40,207 nt of DNA from Tubiluchus corallicola (Eukaryota; Priapulida; Priapulimorpha; Priapulimorphida; Tubiluchidae). The stretch's first letter is position 1; every line of letters begins with the position of its first letter. The stretch covers positions 7,501 to 47,707 of the forward strand of contig JAQGDQ010001316.1 of NCBI GenBank assembly GCA_030141605.1, written 5' to 3'. The notes beneath the pieces are model-generated. The model did no database searches, was not told the DNA's origin, and saw only the letters and a program-made list of their open reading frames with translations. This document shows positions 1 through 10,020 of this stretch, piece after piece. Position numbers and translations under genes: made by a program.

Positions 1-464
1 TTTTCTTGTCCTTTAAGTCTAGAACGTTCTGTTTTTATTTGGTCTTACTAGCTAGCTCACTAACAACTGACTAACCAAAAGCCTGCTCCTCATACACTTC
101 CACGCTCTGTAAGCGGCGGCAGGACTGGACCCTTGCTACTTATAACTTCTCTATCATGAGATACTAAATCGACATTGTAGTCTTGGCTATATTCAGAATG
201 AGTAATGAACATACATTCATTCCCAATGAGTCAAATAACAGTGCACATGATTGCCACCTAAAGTGAATTCTCTTCTCGACAGTCATCCATCCATTTGCCA
301 GTCAAGTATAAGGTTGCTTTACTTTTCCGAGTAAACATGCATATTTCTCTAACCCGATTATAAAACTAATTGTTAATTCATTTGCTATGAGCGCTTCTGT
401 GATTTAGCTATGCAAAAACTTTTTCGAAAAAACTATGCAAAGTAAAGTTTACTGTTAAACTTAC
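1..464. other. Start of intron 1 of the minus-strand gene; no further feature seen
   Basis: From 464 leftwards this is the first intron of the gene whose first exon is at 465-549. It is AT-rich and I see no second exon, repeat array or RNA gene in it. Confidence 0.5.
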
Positions 465-549
465 CAAGAGCCGAAGTTGCTAAGACGACAACGATGGCTG
501 TGACGCTGATGAGTACGTGCATCTTCATCCCGAATGAATGATCTCCCAT
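465..549 (-). CDS. First coding exon (signal peptide) of an unidentified secreted or membrane protein
   Basis: Seen: ATG at 549-547 in a strong start context (CAGCACCATGG), then 28 codons plus one base, ending at 465 in CTCTTG followed by the donor GTAAGT. The peptide starts MGDHSFGMKMH and continues with a hydrophobic run (VLISVTAIVVVLATSAL), the layout of a signal peptide with a possible cleavage site near the exon end. A second Met (residue 8) or third (residue 10) would give a more compact signal peptide. Known: a lone signal-peptide exon with a phase-1 intron is common in animal secreted proteins. Inferred: the mature protein is encoded to the left of the window, so no function can be given. 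The promoter immediately upstream (TATA about 50 bp from the ATG) supports this start. The exon could instead be a signal anchor. Confidence 0.72.
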
Positions 550-594
550 GGTGCTGATGCTGGTGATTGGAAACTGATTAGCGAAAGCAAGCGG

Positions 595-715
595 GGCGCT
601 CTATATACTGCGCATCTCTTAGCCGCTTCTTGATTCACCTGATTTATGAAACTTTTGTACCCGTGACGTCATCAACGCTTTTGTCTACTGGATATTGTGC
701 GTGGTCACGTGACGA
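595..715 (-). promoter_or_regulatory. TATA promoter with CRE and TCACGTGA palindrome for the exon at 465-549
   Basis: Seen on the minus strand: TATATAG at 607-601, a perfect CRE palindrome TGACGTCA at 664-671, and the palindrome TCACGTGA at 705-712. The TATA box lies 52 bp upstream of the ATG, so transcription should start near 570-577 and give a 5' UTR of only about 25 nt. Known: TGACGTCA binds CREB/ATF bZIP factors, and TCACGTGA is the preferred site of MITF/TFE/USF-type bHLH-zip factors. Inferred: regulated, possibly tissue-specific expression. Spacing between TATA, CRE and E-box is typical of a compact animal promoter. Confidence 0.65.
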
Positions 716-854
716 TTAAATGAAGCCAGTCTTCAAAGGGTGGAAACATCATTGATGAAAAACTTTAAAGAATTCTCTTGCTGGCGGTAATGGATGTTGA
801 GCAAAGTGTTTGGGTTTAATGGTTTAGCTTAGGGTGGTTTTTTTATTGTTAAGT

Positions 855-1123
855 ATTAGTCTATAGATACTGGAGTGAAAGTGGGGGTGGGGGGGGTGTT
901 AGGAAGATTGAGCTGGGGTTGAGAGACGGGAGGGTAGCGACTGCAGTGTGTAGAGGTAATGAAAACTGCATCACTGACCACTCAACAACAACAACAACAA
1001 TAGTTTATAGATACTAGAGTGAAAGTGAGTGGAGGGGGGAGGGGAGATTGAGCTGGGGTTGAGAGACGGGAGGGTAGCGACTGCAGTGTGTAGAGGTAAT
1101 GAAAACTGCATCACTGGCCACTC

Positions 1124-1159
<36 letters not shown>

Positions 1160-2482
1160 AGTCTATAGAAACTAGAGTGAAAGTGAATGGAGGGGGGAGG
1201 GGAGATTGAGCTGGGGTTGAGAGACGGGAGGGTAGCGACTGCAGTGTGTAGAGGTAATGAAAACTGCATCACTGGCCACTCAACAACAACAACAGCATCA
1301 TCATCATCAACAACAACAACAACAATAGTCTATAGATACTAGAGTGAAAGTGAATGGAGGGGGGAGGGGAGATTGAGCTGGGGTTGAGAGACGGGAGGGT
1401 AGCGACTGCAGTGTGTAGAGGTAATGAAAACTGCATCACTGGCCACTCAACAACAACAATAACATCATCATCAACAACAACAACAACAATAGTCTATAGA
1501 TACTAGAGTGAAAGTGAATGGAGGGGGGAGGGGAGATTGAGCTGGGGTTGAGAGACGGGAGGGTAGCGACTGCAGTGTGTAGAGGTAATGAAAAACTGCA
1601 TCACTGGCCACTCAACAACAACAACAGCAGCATCATCATCAACAACAACAACAACAATAGTCTATAGATACTAGAGTGAAAGTGGGGGGGGGGGGGGAGA
1701 TTGAGCTGGGGTTGAGAGACGGGAGGGTAGCGACTGCAGTGTGTAGAGGTAATGAAAAACTGCATCACTGGCCACTCAACAACAACAACAGCAGCATCAT
1801 CATCAACAACAACAACAACAATAGTCTATAGATACTAGAGTGAAAGTGAGGGGGGGAGATTGAGCTGGGGTTGAGAGACGGGAGGGTAGCGACTGCAGTG
1901 TGTAGAGGTAATGAAAACTGCATCACTGGCCACTCAACAACAACAACAGCATCATCATCAACAACAACAACAACAATAGTCTATAGATACTAGAGTGAAA
2001 GTGAAAGTGAGGAGGGAAGGGAGATTGAGCTGGGGTTGAGAGACGGGAGGGTAGCGACTGCAGTGTGTAGAGGTAATGAAAACTGCATCACTGGCCACTC
2101 AACAACAACAACAACAACAACAACAGCAACAACAACAACAACAATAGTCTATAGAAACTAGAGTGAAAGTGAATGGAGGGGGGAGGGGAGATTGAGCTGG
2201 GGTTGAGAGACGGGAGGGTAGCGACTGCAGTGTGTAGAGGTAATGAAAACTGCATCACTGGCCACTCAACAACAAGAACAGCGGCATCATCAACAACAAC
2301 AACAACAACAATAGTTTATAGATACTAGAGTGAAAGTGGGGGGGGGGGGGAGAGATTGAGCTGGGGTTGAGAGACGGGAGGGTAGCGACTGCAGTGTGTA
2401 GAGGTAATGAAAACTGCATCACTGGCCACTCAACAACAACAATAACATCATCATCAACAACAACAACAACAACAACAACAGT
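855..2482. repeat. Minisatellite of 10 copies, about 140-170-bp composite unit
   Basis: Ten copies of a composite unit: TAGTCTATAGATACTAGAG, a G-rich purine run (such as GGAGGGGGGAGGGG), GATTGAGCTGGGGTTGAGAG, a core ending in AATGAAAACTGCATCACTGG, then a variable (CAA)n/(CAT)n tail. The core is nearly identical between copies, while the G-run and the triplet tail vary in length, so length change happens in the nested microsatellites. The array contains no coding sequence. Confidence 0.95.
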
Positions 2483-3146
2483 GGTTGTGTGTGGCCTTTA
2501 TTTATGCACAGTTATGTGGGTTGTAAGAACTTTCTCTAACTGAGGCTTAACTTAATCTAACAACCCTGTTGACTTCAATTTCGCGTTCCCACAGCTTCTG
2601 TAAAACTGTCTCTCCTCCCCCCCCCTCCGGTAAGGTCGTTTGGTGAGCTAAATTATTATACCTTATTCGTTTATGCGACTTCTAGTCTTCCCACCTTTCC
2701 GTTTATGGCGGCGGCAGCGACGGTGACAATGACTATGGCAATGAGAATAACCGGCGAAGAACAAACGCGTTTTGCTCAAATTTAACCGGATGACTAATTT
2801 TTTAATAACTGCTAGGGCAGGTGAATTGTTAGTCAATAATATACAAGCAATAGTGTAAAAAGCTTACCATTATTGTTGAGTGCTAGTGGCGAGACCAGAA
2901 CCTAGGTCATTGCCAAGTATAATCCTCTGAAATGAGAGGTTGAACGAGCACAGGGGTTTTCCTCTTGACAATCCTTTGGAACAATGTACATCTTTCTCTT
3001 CTACGACAGACGTAGCAGTCCAAGTCAGATGACACGCAAGCAGTTTTTCAAGAAATCACCCATCCATTTACTAAACAAGTCATCAGTGTTTCACTTGCAA
3101 AACACACAGCATGGGTTACCCACTATTCCTGTTTTCACCGAATCAT
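2483..3146. other. Non-repetitive stretch with a small CpG-rich patch
   Basis: No gene is firmly supported here. At 2701-2770 there is a CpG-rich patch containing ATG GCG GCG GCA GCG ACG, followed by a GT (see the candidate first exon at 2705-2722). The rest is AT-rich without visible repeats. Confidence 0.4.
2705..2722 (+). CDS. Tentative first coding exon (MAAAAT) of the gene ending at 3712
   Basis: Seen: ATG at 2705-2707 in a CpG-rich patch, six codons (MAAAAT), then GTGACA, which could be a donor. Exon and donor would be phase 0, matching the phase-0 start of the exon at 3500. The joined product would be 76 residues. Against this: the donor is weak at position +5, and the ATG frame without splicing runs only 26 codons. 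This is an inference from phase and CpG content; the true 5' exons could equally be elsewhere, including left of the window. Confidence 0.2.
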
Positions 3147-3245
3147 TGTAAGGCTCTAGCTAGCTTTTAAGCCTGCTACCATTACAATAGCATGGGCTAC
3201 GATGCATTGTCAAGTGCACTTAACCTTTGACCTTTGACCTAATCA
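3147..3245 (+). repeat. Dispersed repeat R1, copy 1
   Basis: Begins GTAAGGCTCTAGCTAGCT and ends TTAACCTTTGACC. The reverse complement of 16066-16168 aligns along its length (GTAAGGTTCTAGCTAGCT ... TTAACCTTTGACC), with substitutions and indels in the middle. It is an old, diverged two-copy family in this window, of unknown class. Confidence 0.6.
3228..3240 (-). promoter_or_regulatory. Perfect DR1 nuclear-receptor motif
   Basis: The minus strand reads AGGTCAAAGGTCA, the consensus direct repeat with one-base spacing bound by HNF4 and RXR heterodimers. An additional AGGT half-unit follows at 3223-3227. It lies about 260 bp upstream of the coding exon at 3500. Whether it is occupied cannot be seen from sequence. 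Confidence 0.4.
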
Positions 3246-3499
3246 ATAACTGGAACTGTGAAAAGGCTTGTTGCAATACGTATGTCAGTTTCATTAAATA
3301 CACATTAGTAGGTATTAAATTGTTAATATCATTAGCGACTGTGAAAAGTATAATACATGCACTATTACACCAAGACCGCTGGCTTCTTGACATTTTCTCC
3401 TTGACTGTCAAGGTCACTAGGTCAATAATGAAATTAGAATGATGGTATTGCTGGTGATTTGGCATTGTTTACTAAACATTTGTTAATTTTTTTTTTCAG

Positions 3500-3712
3500 G
3501 TGATATACATGGATGCAATCCAATACTTCCCGGATGATTTACAGGATGTTCTGGACATGATGACGGAGAAAGAGATCCGGATTCGAGCTCCGATCGAAGA
3601 GATCGAACTTCTGTTAGCCAATGTCGAAGCCACTGACGTTGCAGAACCTGCGGATGAAGATACTGCTGTTGCTGGCGGCAACAGTGTAGGTGCACATGAC
3701 GCTGTTACGTGA
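3500..3712 (+). CDS. Terminal coding exon of an unidentified acidic protein
   Basis: Seen: a strong acceptor (a run of about ten T, then CAG, ending at 3499) followed by 70 codons and a TGA at 3710-3712. The exon begins in phase 0 with VIYMDAIQYFPDDLQD. It contains an acidic amphipathic stretch with possible helix (EKEIRIRAPIEEIELLLANV, about residues 26-45) and an Ala/Asp/Glu-rich tail ending AHDAVT. Its balanced, non-repetitive codon use stands out from the AT-rich surroundings and supports coding. I do not recognise the family. No signal peptide, membrane segment or catalytic motif is visible. Upstream exons are uncertain: a 6-codon exon at 2705-2722 would fit by phase, or the exon may end a longer gene. 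The frames open on the opposite strand are less convincing because they lack splice sites. Confidence 0.6.
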   Translation: MIYMDAIQYFPDDLQDVLDMMTEKEIRIRAPIEEIELLLANVEATDVAEPADEDTAVAGGNSVGAHDAVT

Positions 3713-3749
3713 AAGAGCGTGTCAATTTCTTGTTGATGATAGACTTCAG

Positions 3750-4170
3750 TCTGTGTAGCCTGGTGGCGACACATAGTGGACAAATTGTCAAATACCTTCT
3801 CGGTAATGAGGTTGCATAACTCTAGTCACTTATGATTCCCGTCAATTGTTACCTTGTGGTGCCACCTACTGGGCAAATTAGTCATAAAAGTGCACCTAAG
3901 TGGTGATGATATTAATCGTTTCCAGTTTGTGTTGCATTGTGGTGCCACCTATTGGGAAAATTACTCATAAAAGTGCACCTAAGTGGTGATGATATTAATC
4001 GTTTCCAGTTTGTGTTGCATTGTGGTGCCACCTATTGGGCAAATTACTCATAAAAGTGCACCTAAGTGGTGGTGATATTAATCCTTTCCAGTTAGCGTTG
4101 CATTGTGGTGTCACCTGCTGGGCAAATTAATATTAAAACTGCACTTCTCTGGTGACGACTTTGAACAAAT
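3750..4170. repeat. 83-bp tandem repeat (4 copies plus one diverged) carrying CTCF-like sites
   Basis: Four copies with starts exactly 83 bp apart (GTGGTGCCACCT-type cores at 3856, 3939, 4022 and 4105) and a diverged copy near 3756. Each unit contains a TGGTGCCACCTANTGGGCAA core and a downstream GTGCACCTAAGTGGTGATGA. On the minus strand the core fits the CTCF consensus CCASYAGRKGGCRSY: no mismatch in copy 1 (3858-3872) and one mismatch in each of copies 2-4. The array begins about 40 bp after the stop codon at 3712 and may lie in the 3' UTR. Confidence 0.85.
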
Positions 4171-5424
4171 TCTTATACATATTTAACGGAGTATTGTATA
4201 CGTGTTCTGTTGAATTTATCTTAGATATCTTTGGAGGATAAACTTTGCAAGAAAATTTACAATTTCTAGTGTACCCGAAATTAAATTAAACACCAGATAC
4301 ATTGTGGTTGGCAGAGGTTTTGAAAACTCTAGTAGCTGATCAGACATTAAACTAATTTAAAACGTCACTATTGGATGGCCAGTGTAACCAGGCAACCATG
4401 ATGCCACGGTCAGTGTAACTTCAAAGCAGTTTCTTCAAAAAATCTTTCGAGCTTTGTTCAGCAGATGTTGCTGTAGTCGTTATTTTTATGTAGTTAGCAG
4501 ACTCAGGCTTGAATATGAAGTTTTGGGGTCCTAAGCTAATGAAATTATGGTTCCCCCTCATACAGGGCCACCCCGTAACTCCCCCGCACCTATCTTGAAT
4601 CATTTTTATTCGTGATATATTTTAGTGACATTTACATAGCTTGAACGTATTGCAAATTCTTTAAATAAAACAGAATGATTATCTTTTGTTTGTCAACAAA
4701 AATATTCTTGTAAGAGTTACCACTATTTTACTATTTGTTGCAAATCAAATTCACACATTTTTCTAGGGTCTCCAAGCTTGAAGGGCCATAGACTGGAGCT
4801 TATAAGATCCTGCAGGGTAATCCGACCCAAACCTTTAATTCTGCTCTCAATACCAATGTTATTGTTAAAGTTAAATATTATGCTATTGTTTAACTTGCTA
4901 TTGTTTAACAATGCTATTGTTAAAGTTTAATATTTAACCTCTTGAATCTGTTCCTTCACATAATGTCTTAAAAATTATTGGTTGATTCAATGGTGATGTT
5001 TTTAAATGCTGTCAATGCTTGTAAAAACTGTCCACAGATGGCTCTGTTGTCTCATAAGACGCATATCCAAATTTTGCAGAATCATTGAGTTTTTTATATC
5101 AAAGTTTATTATAAATTTCTCTTATTTACAGTACATTGTCTAGATAACAATAAATATTTTTATTTACTTGTATGAAAACAAGTATTACATACGAATAAAT
5201 ACATGTATTTCATGTACATATATGTACAAAATGTAACATATTCTTAATAAGTATAAAACATGATAGTTATTTGTATACATGCTGTACACAAGTACAAAAT
5301 TAAATACATTTCACACAAATACGACGTTTAACTTTTACAATTATTGTGAAAACTGCCTGTAGATGGCACTGCGTAGTGTTATCTAGGCCTACCAATGTAT
5401 ATAAGGCATACAGTACAGTTTGAA
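4171..5424. other. AT-rich stretch without a gene
   Basis: I see no exon or long repeat here. Two short similar segments, CCACAGATGGCTCTG (5032-5046) and CTGTAGATGGCACTG (5357-5371), both follow a GTRAAAACTG motif and look like diverged copies of a dispersed element. Confidence 0.4.
4664..4669 (+). terminator. Candidate poly(A) signal for the plus-strand gene ending at 3712
   Basis: AATAAA on the plus strand, followed within 40 nt by a TTTTGTTTGTC stretch of the type seen at downstream elements. It would give a 3' UTR of about 970 nt that includes the 83-bp repeat. Other AATAAA sites exist nearby (for example near 5150), so this is only the first plausible one. Confidence 0.3.
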
Positions 5425-5690
5425 TAAGCCTTAATTGTGACTTTTCCTAGTCAAAATTAATTGTGAGCTTTTTCCTAGCCAAAATTAATTGTGAGCTTTT
5501 TCCTAGCCAAAATTAATTGTGGATTTTTGCTAGTCAAAATTAATTGTGACTTTTTGCTAGTCAAAATTAATTGTGGATTTTTTAGCCAAAATAGTGACTT
5601 TTTTGTAGACAAAATTAATTGTGACTTCTTAACCAAAATTGTGACTTTTTTCCGTGATTTTTCCGTGTGACTTTATTAACTATCACATTT
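5425..5690. repeat. 26-28-bp AT-rich tandem repeat, about 9 copies
   Basis: Units of TTAATTGTGACTTTT with CTAGTCAAAA, varying at GTGA[C/GC] and in the T-run. They degrade towards the right end (AACCAAAATTGTGACTTTTTTC). No coding potential. Confidence 0.85.
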
Positions 5691-5797
5691 TAAGACACAT
5701 TAACTTTGGCTTAATCGAAAGGTTTTGTTTTAATCAAGGTTGCCTAACGTTTATAGCCCAAAAAGAGTAAAAACATTAGATACTGTACCACCACGAC

Positions 5798-6117
5798 TTA
5801 TGTGGTGCTATCTATTGGCTATACTGTTAGAAATGGAAACAAAATTCAGCTTTAAACTCTGCACCACAGTGAGGTATTCGTATACCACTCCCTCTTTCCA
5901 ATTTCTGTCAGTTCCATTGAAGTTTAAAACTTGTTCTCCTTACAGAATCTGAGAGAATTATGTGGTGCCATCTATTGGCTATACTGTTAGAAATGGAAAC
6001 AAAATTCAGCTTTAAACTCTGCACCACAGTGAGGTATTCGTGTACCACTCCCTCTTTCCAATTTCCATCAGTTCCATTGAAGTTTAACACTTGTTCTCCT
6101 CACAGCATCTGAGAATA
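5798..6117. repeat. 160-bp tandem duplication (2 copies)
   Basis: Two near-identical copies starting at TTATGTGGTGC (5798 and 5958) and ending CTTACAGAATCTGAG or CTCACAGCATCTGAG. The starting segment, TGGTGCCATCTATTGG, is related to the core of the 83-bp repeat at 3.8-4.1 kb and again resembles a CTCF site on the minus strand. Confidence 0.85.
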
Positions 6118-6479
6118 TTTCAGTGCTTAATACTTGTGTTCGTCAAAACGACCAAACACAGCTTTACCATTAGAAACTTCTGCTGCAATTGGTATCCTTG
6201 GCAACGGAGGCTGGTGAAACTGTTTCCGTTTTAATTGGTTTTCAATGTTTGAGTGTTTTGGCAACTTCCGACAAACAAACTTGAAGGGAGTTTCGTAAAA
6301 ATTGCATTCAAGATTGGGATAGTAAATTTTTGCCAGTAAAATGCAGCCCTGCAGTAAGAATTATGATCATTAACTTCTGTGACCTTGAGCTTTTACTGAA
6401 TAATGAAAGGTCATTTTTAATCTAAGTAAGTTTTTCATTACAGCAAACAAAAAGCCTCAGTTATAGTTTCAAATCTAGC
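6118..6479. other. No feature seen
   Basis: Unique AT-rich sequence between two tandem arrays; I find no exon, RNA gene or repeat. Confidence 0.4.
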
Positions 6480-6920
6480 TCGTTTTCCTAGTCGTCATGG
6501 CAACAGTTTTCATCTTTCCAGAGTTTTGGACTACCTGTTTTCGTAGTAGTCATGGTAACAGTTTTCAACTTCCCAGAGTTTTGGATTATCTGTTTTCATA
6601 GTAGTCATGGCAACAGTTTTCATCTTCCCAGAGCTTTGGATTATCTGTTTTCATAGTAGTCATGGCAACAGTTTTCAACTTCCCAGAGTTTTGGATTATC
6701 TGTTTTCATAGTAGTCATGGCAACAGTTTTCAACTTCCCAGAGTTTTGGATTATCTGTTTTCATAGTAATCATGGTAACAATTTTCACCTTTCCAGAGTT
6801 TTCGTTTATCTGTTTTCTTAGTAGTCATGGTAACAGTTTTCATCTTCCCACAATTTTGGATTATCTGTTTCCCTAATCGTCATGGCAACAATTTTCGTCT
6901 TCTCAGAGTTTTGCATTATC
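6480..6920. repeat. 55-bp tandem repeat, 8 copies
   Basis: The core GTCATGG[C/T]AACAGTTTTC recurs at 6494, 6549, 6604, 6659, 6714, 6769, 6824 and 6879, exactly 55 bp apart with no length change. The units also hold CCCAGAGTTTTGGATTATCTG. Outer copies are the most diverged, as expected for homogenisation acting in the middle. Confidence 0.92.
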
Positions 6921-7194
6921 GTTGAAAACTAAGGCAACCTCTCGGAACACACATTGCACCTGTAAATAAAAAGCCCTTTTTGTTATTTTCAATAGCAGGA
7001 ATCTTTTAATTTATGCATAAGAAAGCAAACAGACAAACGTTGCGAACAACGCTTGTTTCTAGCACAGTGTGATTTGGATTCAAAGTAGCAATAATGGAAA
7101 TCTTTTTCAATACCGCCATTAATTGCAAAAAACAATTATTACAATAAGATTATTTTACACAAGAAGTGTCGGAATAAATGTTACCATTATCAAG

Positions 7195-8140
7195 CCTTTT
7201 AACACCTGCACCAAGATAATCTTGGGAAGGTTTCTCCTATTACCCTCGTCTTTATCAAACTTAAATCTACACAGGGATAATTCTACGAATATGTATCCGT
7301 TGCCCTCATTCTTTATCAGGCTTTCTAAAATCTAAAATACTTGGAAGAGGTGCTGACAAGTCACTGGCATAACAGTGTCTAGTGTTTTTGTTATTTTTAC
7401 CTGTCTTGAAGGCATATTTCTTTTATTTTTTGAACAACAGACGCGATGGGCCTGTGATTATGATGACTAAAATCTACAGAGAGATAGTTATGCAAAGATG
7501 TCTCCTATTGCCCTCATCCGTATCAGACTTAAAATATACAGAAAGATAATTCTGCGAAGATTTCTTCTATTGCCCTCATTGTTATCAGACATTCTAAAAT
7601 CTACAGAGAGATAGTTATACAAAGATGTCTACTACTGCCCTCATCCTTATCAGACGTAAAATATAGAAAAAGATAATTCTGCGAAGATTTCTTCTATTGC
7701 CCTCATCAGACCTTCTAAAAATTACAGAGAGATAGTTATGCAAAGATGTTTCCTGTTACCATCATCTTTATCAGAAAATACATAGAAAGATAATTCTGAG
7801 AAGATTTCTTCTGTTGCCTTCATCCTTATCAGACCCTCTAAAATCTACAGAGAGATTGTTATGCAAAGATGTCTCCTATTGCCCTCATCCTTATCAGACC
7901 TAATATCTACAGAGGGGTAGTTATGCAAAGATGTCTCCTATTGCCCTCATCCTTATCAAACCTTCTAAAATATATAGAGAGATGACTCGGCTAAGATTTC
8001 TTCTATTGACCTGATCCTTATCAGACCTAAAATCTACAGAGAGATAATTACGCAAAGATGTCTTCTATTGCCCTGATCTTTATCAGACCTTCTGAAATAT
8101 ATAGAGAGATAACTCTGCTAAGATTTCTTCTATTGCCGTC
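7195..8140. repeat. 62-65-bp alternating tandem repeat with clustered GATA motifs
   Basis: About 13 units. Two subtypes alternate: one with GTTATGCAAAGATGTCTCCT and one with AATTCTGCGAAGATTTCTTCT, both followed by ATTGCCCTCATC and CTTATCAGAC. The TTATCAG sites at 7825, 7890, 8017 and 8079 illustrate the alternating 62/65-bp spacing. Two diverged units at 7195-7335 are separated from the main block (from about 7468) by unrelated sequence. Confidence 0.85.
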
Positions 8141-8697
8141 ATCCTCGCTGATCCGAATGTAAAACCGTTCAATTGAGAGCAGCTCACAGAGGATAATTGA
8201 GTTTATTTATTCAGGTTTTCAGTTACAATCAATGAAGATTTAATAGCCGTGGAACAGCGTAACACGAAACTATCATCGAGTTTTCTACAGCAGCAGCTGT
8301 GAGCACTGCTGAGCATTCTCCACGACCACTTCCTGGTTAATTAACACCAGCGCCACCACAACAATCATGTATTATTTACCAGGGATTAGTGACCCGTCTG
8401 CAAACCTTCCCACGTGACTTGTGAACTGACGGGCTTCTATTGGTCAATAAGGCTTCAGTCCGTCTAATGGTGTCCAGAGACCAATGTTATATCAATAAGA
8501 GCTGGATTAGTAAGAATATTAGCAATAATGGAAGTGTTAAGTAAGCAAAGTGACCGCTAGACGGTTTACCAAACATCAATAGCTGATGAAATACTGAGAT
8601 GACCAGCGGCTAATCCGATGTCTATGGTCATTGTCCAAGGCGTCACGTCCAAGGATTCCACCTATAAGTGAAACACTCTCAGAGGACATGTTTGCAA
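8141..8697. other. No gene seen
   Basis: Unique sequence with no supported exon or repeat. It includes short palindromic and CpG-containing patches but nothing that makes a coherent feature. Confidence 0.4.
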
Positions 8698-8930
8698 AAA
8701 AAAATGTTAGAAGGATTTAGTAATAAAATTGCAATAAGCGCTTCGTGTAACTAGCAAAATCACTTCATGCTTGAACGCTCCCATCTTCAAAGCCCACCCT
8801 TCCTCCAATGACGTCATTCGCCTTGAAGAAAAGTAGCACACTGTCAATCTTCATGAAAAGTATAATAATTTTTTACAAAAGACGGTAATAAAACTGCAGT
8901 AAGCGCCTCGTGCAGACATTGTCTGCTAGC
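8698..8930 (+). repeat. Dispersed repeat family D, full copy plus partial second copy
   Basis: AAAATGTTAGAAGGATTTAG, then TAATAAAATTGCAATAAGCG, CTTCGTG, AAATCACTTCATGCTTGAAC and CCAATGACGTCATTCG (a CRE palindrome). A second partial unit at 8861-8925 repeats TTTTTTACAAAAGACGGTAA and AAACTGCAGTAAGCGCCTCG. Related segments occur at 11955-12185 and 13440-13590 (inverted) and 22505-22590 (same orientation). No open reading frame; it looks like a SINE- or MITE-like element, class unknown. Confidence 0.65.
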
Positions 8931-10020
8931 GCGATGCTGATTGGTGTATTGCAATATCACGTGGGCTGGTGTTTCGGCTTGTTTACGTAACCCATTAGAC
9001 AGATTGCAAAATTGTGTTGGCGTTGGGTGCGTCTAGTTTGGGGGTCAAATCTGTCCCTTGCTCAACGTGAAATTCTCCAGAAAATGCTTCTGGTCTTCTC
9101 AAGTTTACCCTATGATGTAGAACAGCTGCTTATAAATCCATTATTTTCCTTCGGGCTCCTTTGCTATGGAACTCTCTGTACAAAAATGCTTCACTGAGAA
9201 CTTCATGCGATCCAAGAAGTGCATCAGCAGACTGACCTACCTGTAATCACCTGCTGTAACTGTATTACTTTGGGAATTATTCATAATTCTGCCTGTCTGG
9301 GAATTGACCTTGTCTTGGGGTAATTCCTGTTAAAAAACGCTCCCTATTGTCCACATTCCCACAATGCACTGCAAAATTCCATTTGTTCTGCAATTGTTTC
9401 TTCACATTTCTTCGCCCCGTCAGTCAATCTAATTTTCAAAGATAATTGAAATCTCTTTACTTTCTCCAATTACGTCTAAAGCCAGGGGAAATTTGAGAAG
9501 CCATTTAATTCTATGTACGTGGAAACCGGATCCATAGCTAAAGACTGTAATTGCTGTTTAGATGGAAACTTCTTCCATCTTGATGAAACGTTCATTTGCA
9601 GGAAGGTGAAATTTCATTTACTAGAATCATGTCACACCTCGTATAAAAAAGCAAAATAAAACTTGCAGATTTTGTAGCTGTTGGTTTTGTAAGTTCGAAA
9701 GTCGACAGTGGCGCCGCCCGTCTGTAGTTTTGTGAAAACGTTTAATTCGTTTTGCAAAAGTTGGTTAAATTCTCTCTGCATGGACAATAAAATAGCGAAA
9801 TATAATCACCATCGTAGTGACTGGAAAACGTAAGACAAACTGAGTGGATTTTGTGGAAGAAAATACCAAATTTCGTTCAAATGAAACTCAAAAATACAGT
9901 CTTTTTACAGCAAACCCGAGGCACATCTACAGCCTAAGACACCACTAGTACTTGCGGAAACTTCGCTTATATGAAGCAGCAACGATCTTTTCGTTAATGT
10001 CAAAAATTAATAGTTTTTTC
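8931..10020. other. No gene seen
   Basis: About 1.1 kb of mostly unique sequence. A 61-codon open frame at 9012-9197 has no splice sites, no recognisable product and average composition, so I do not call it. Confidence 0.4.

Noticed and set aside
3227-3442. 71-codon plus-strand frame upstream of the 3500 exon
   Set aside because: AT-rich, overlaps a dispersed repeat, and its stop at 3440 lies before the acceptor with no donor to bridge it.
3483-3783. Minus-strand open frames of 70 and 95 codons across 3483-3783
   Set aside because: Antisense to a better exon with a strong acceptor on the plus strand.
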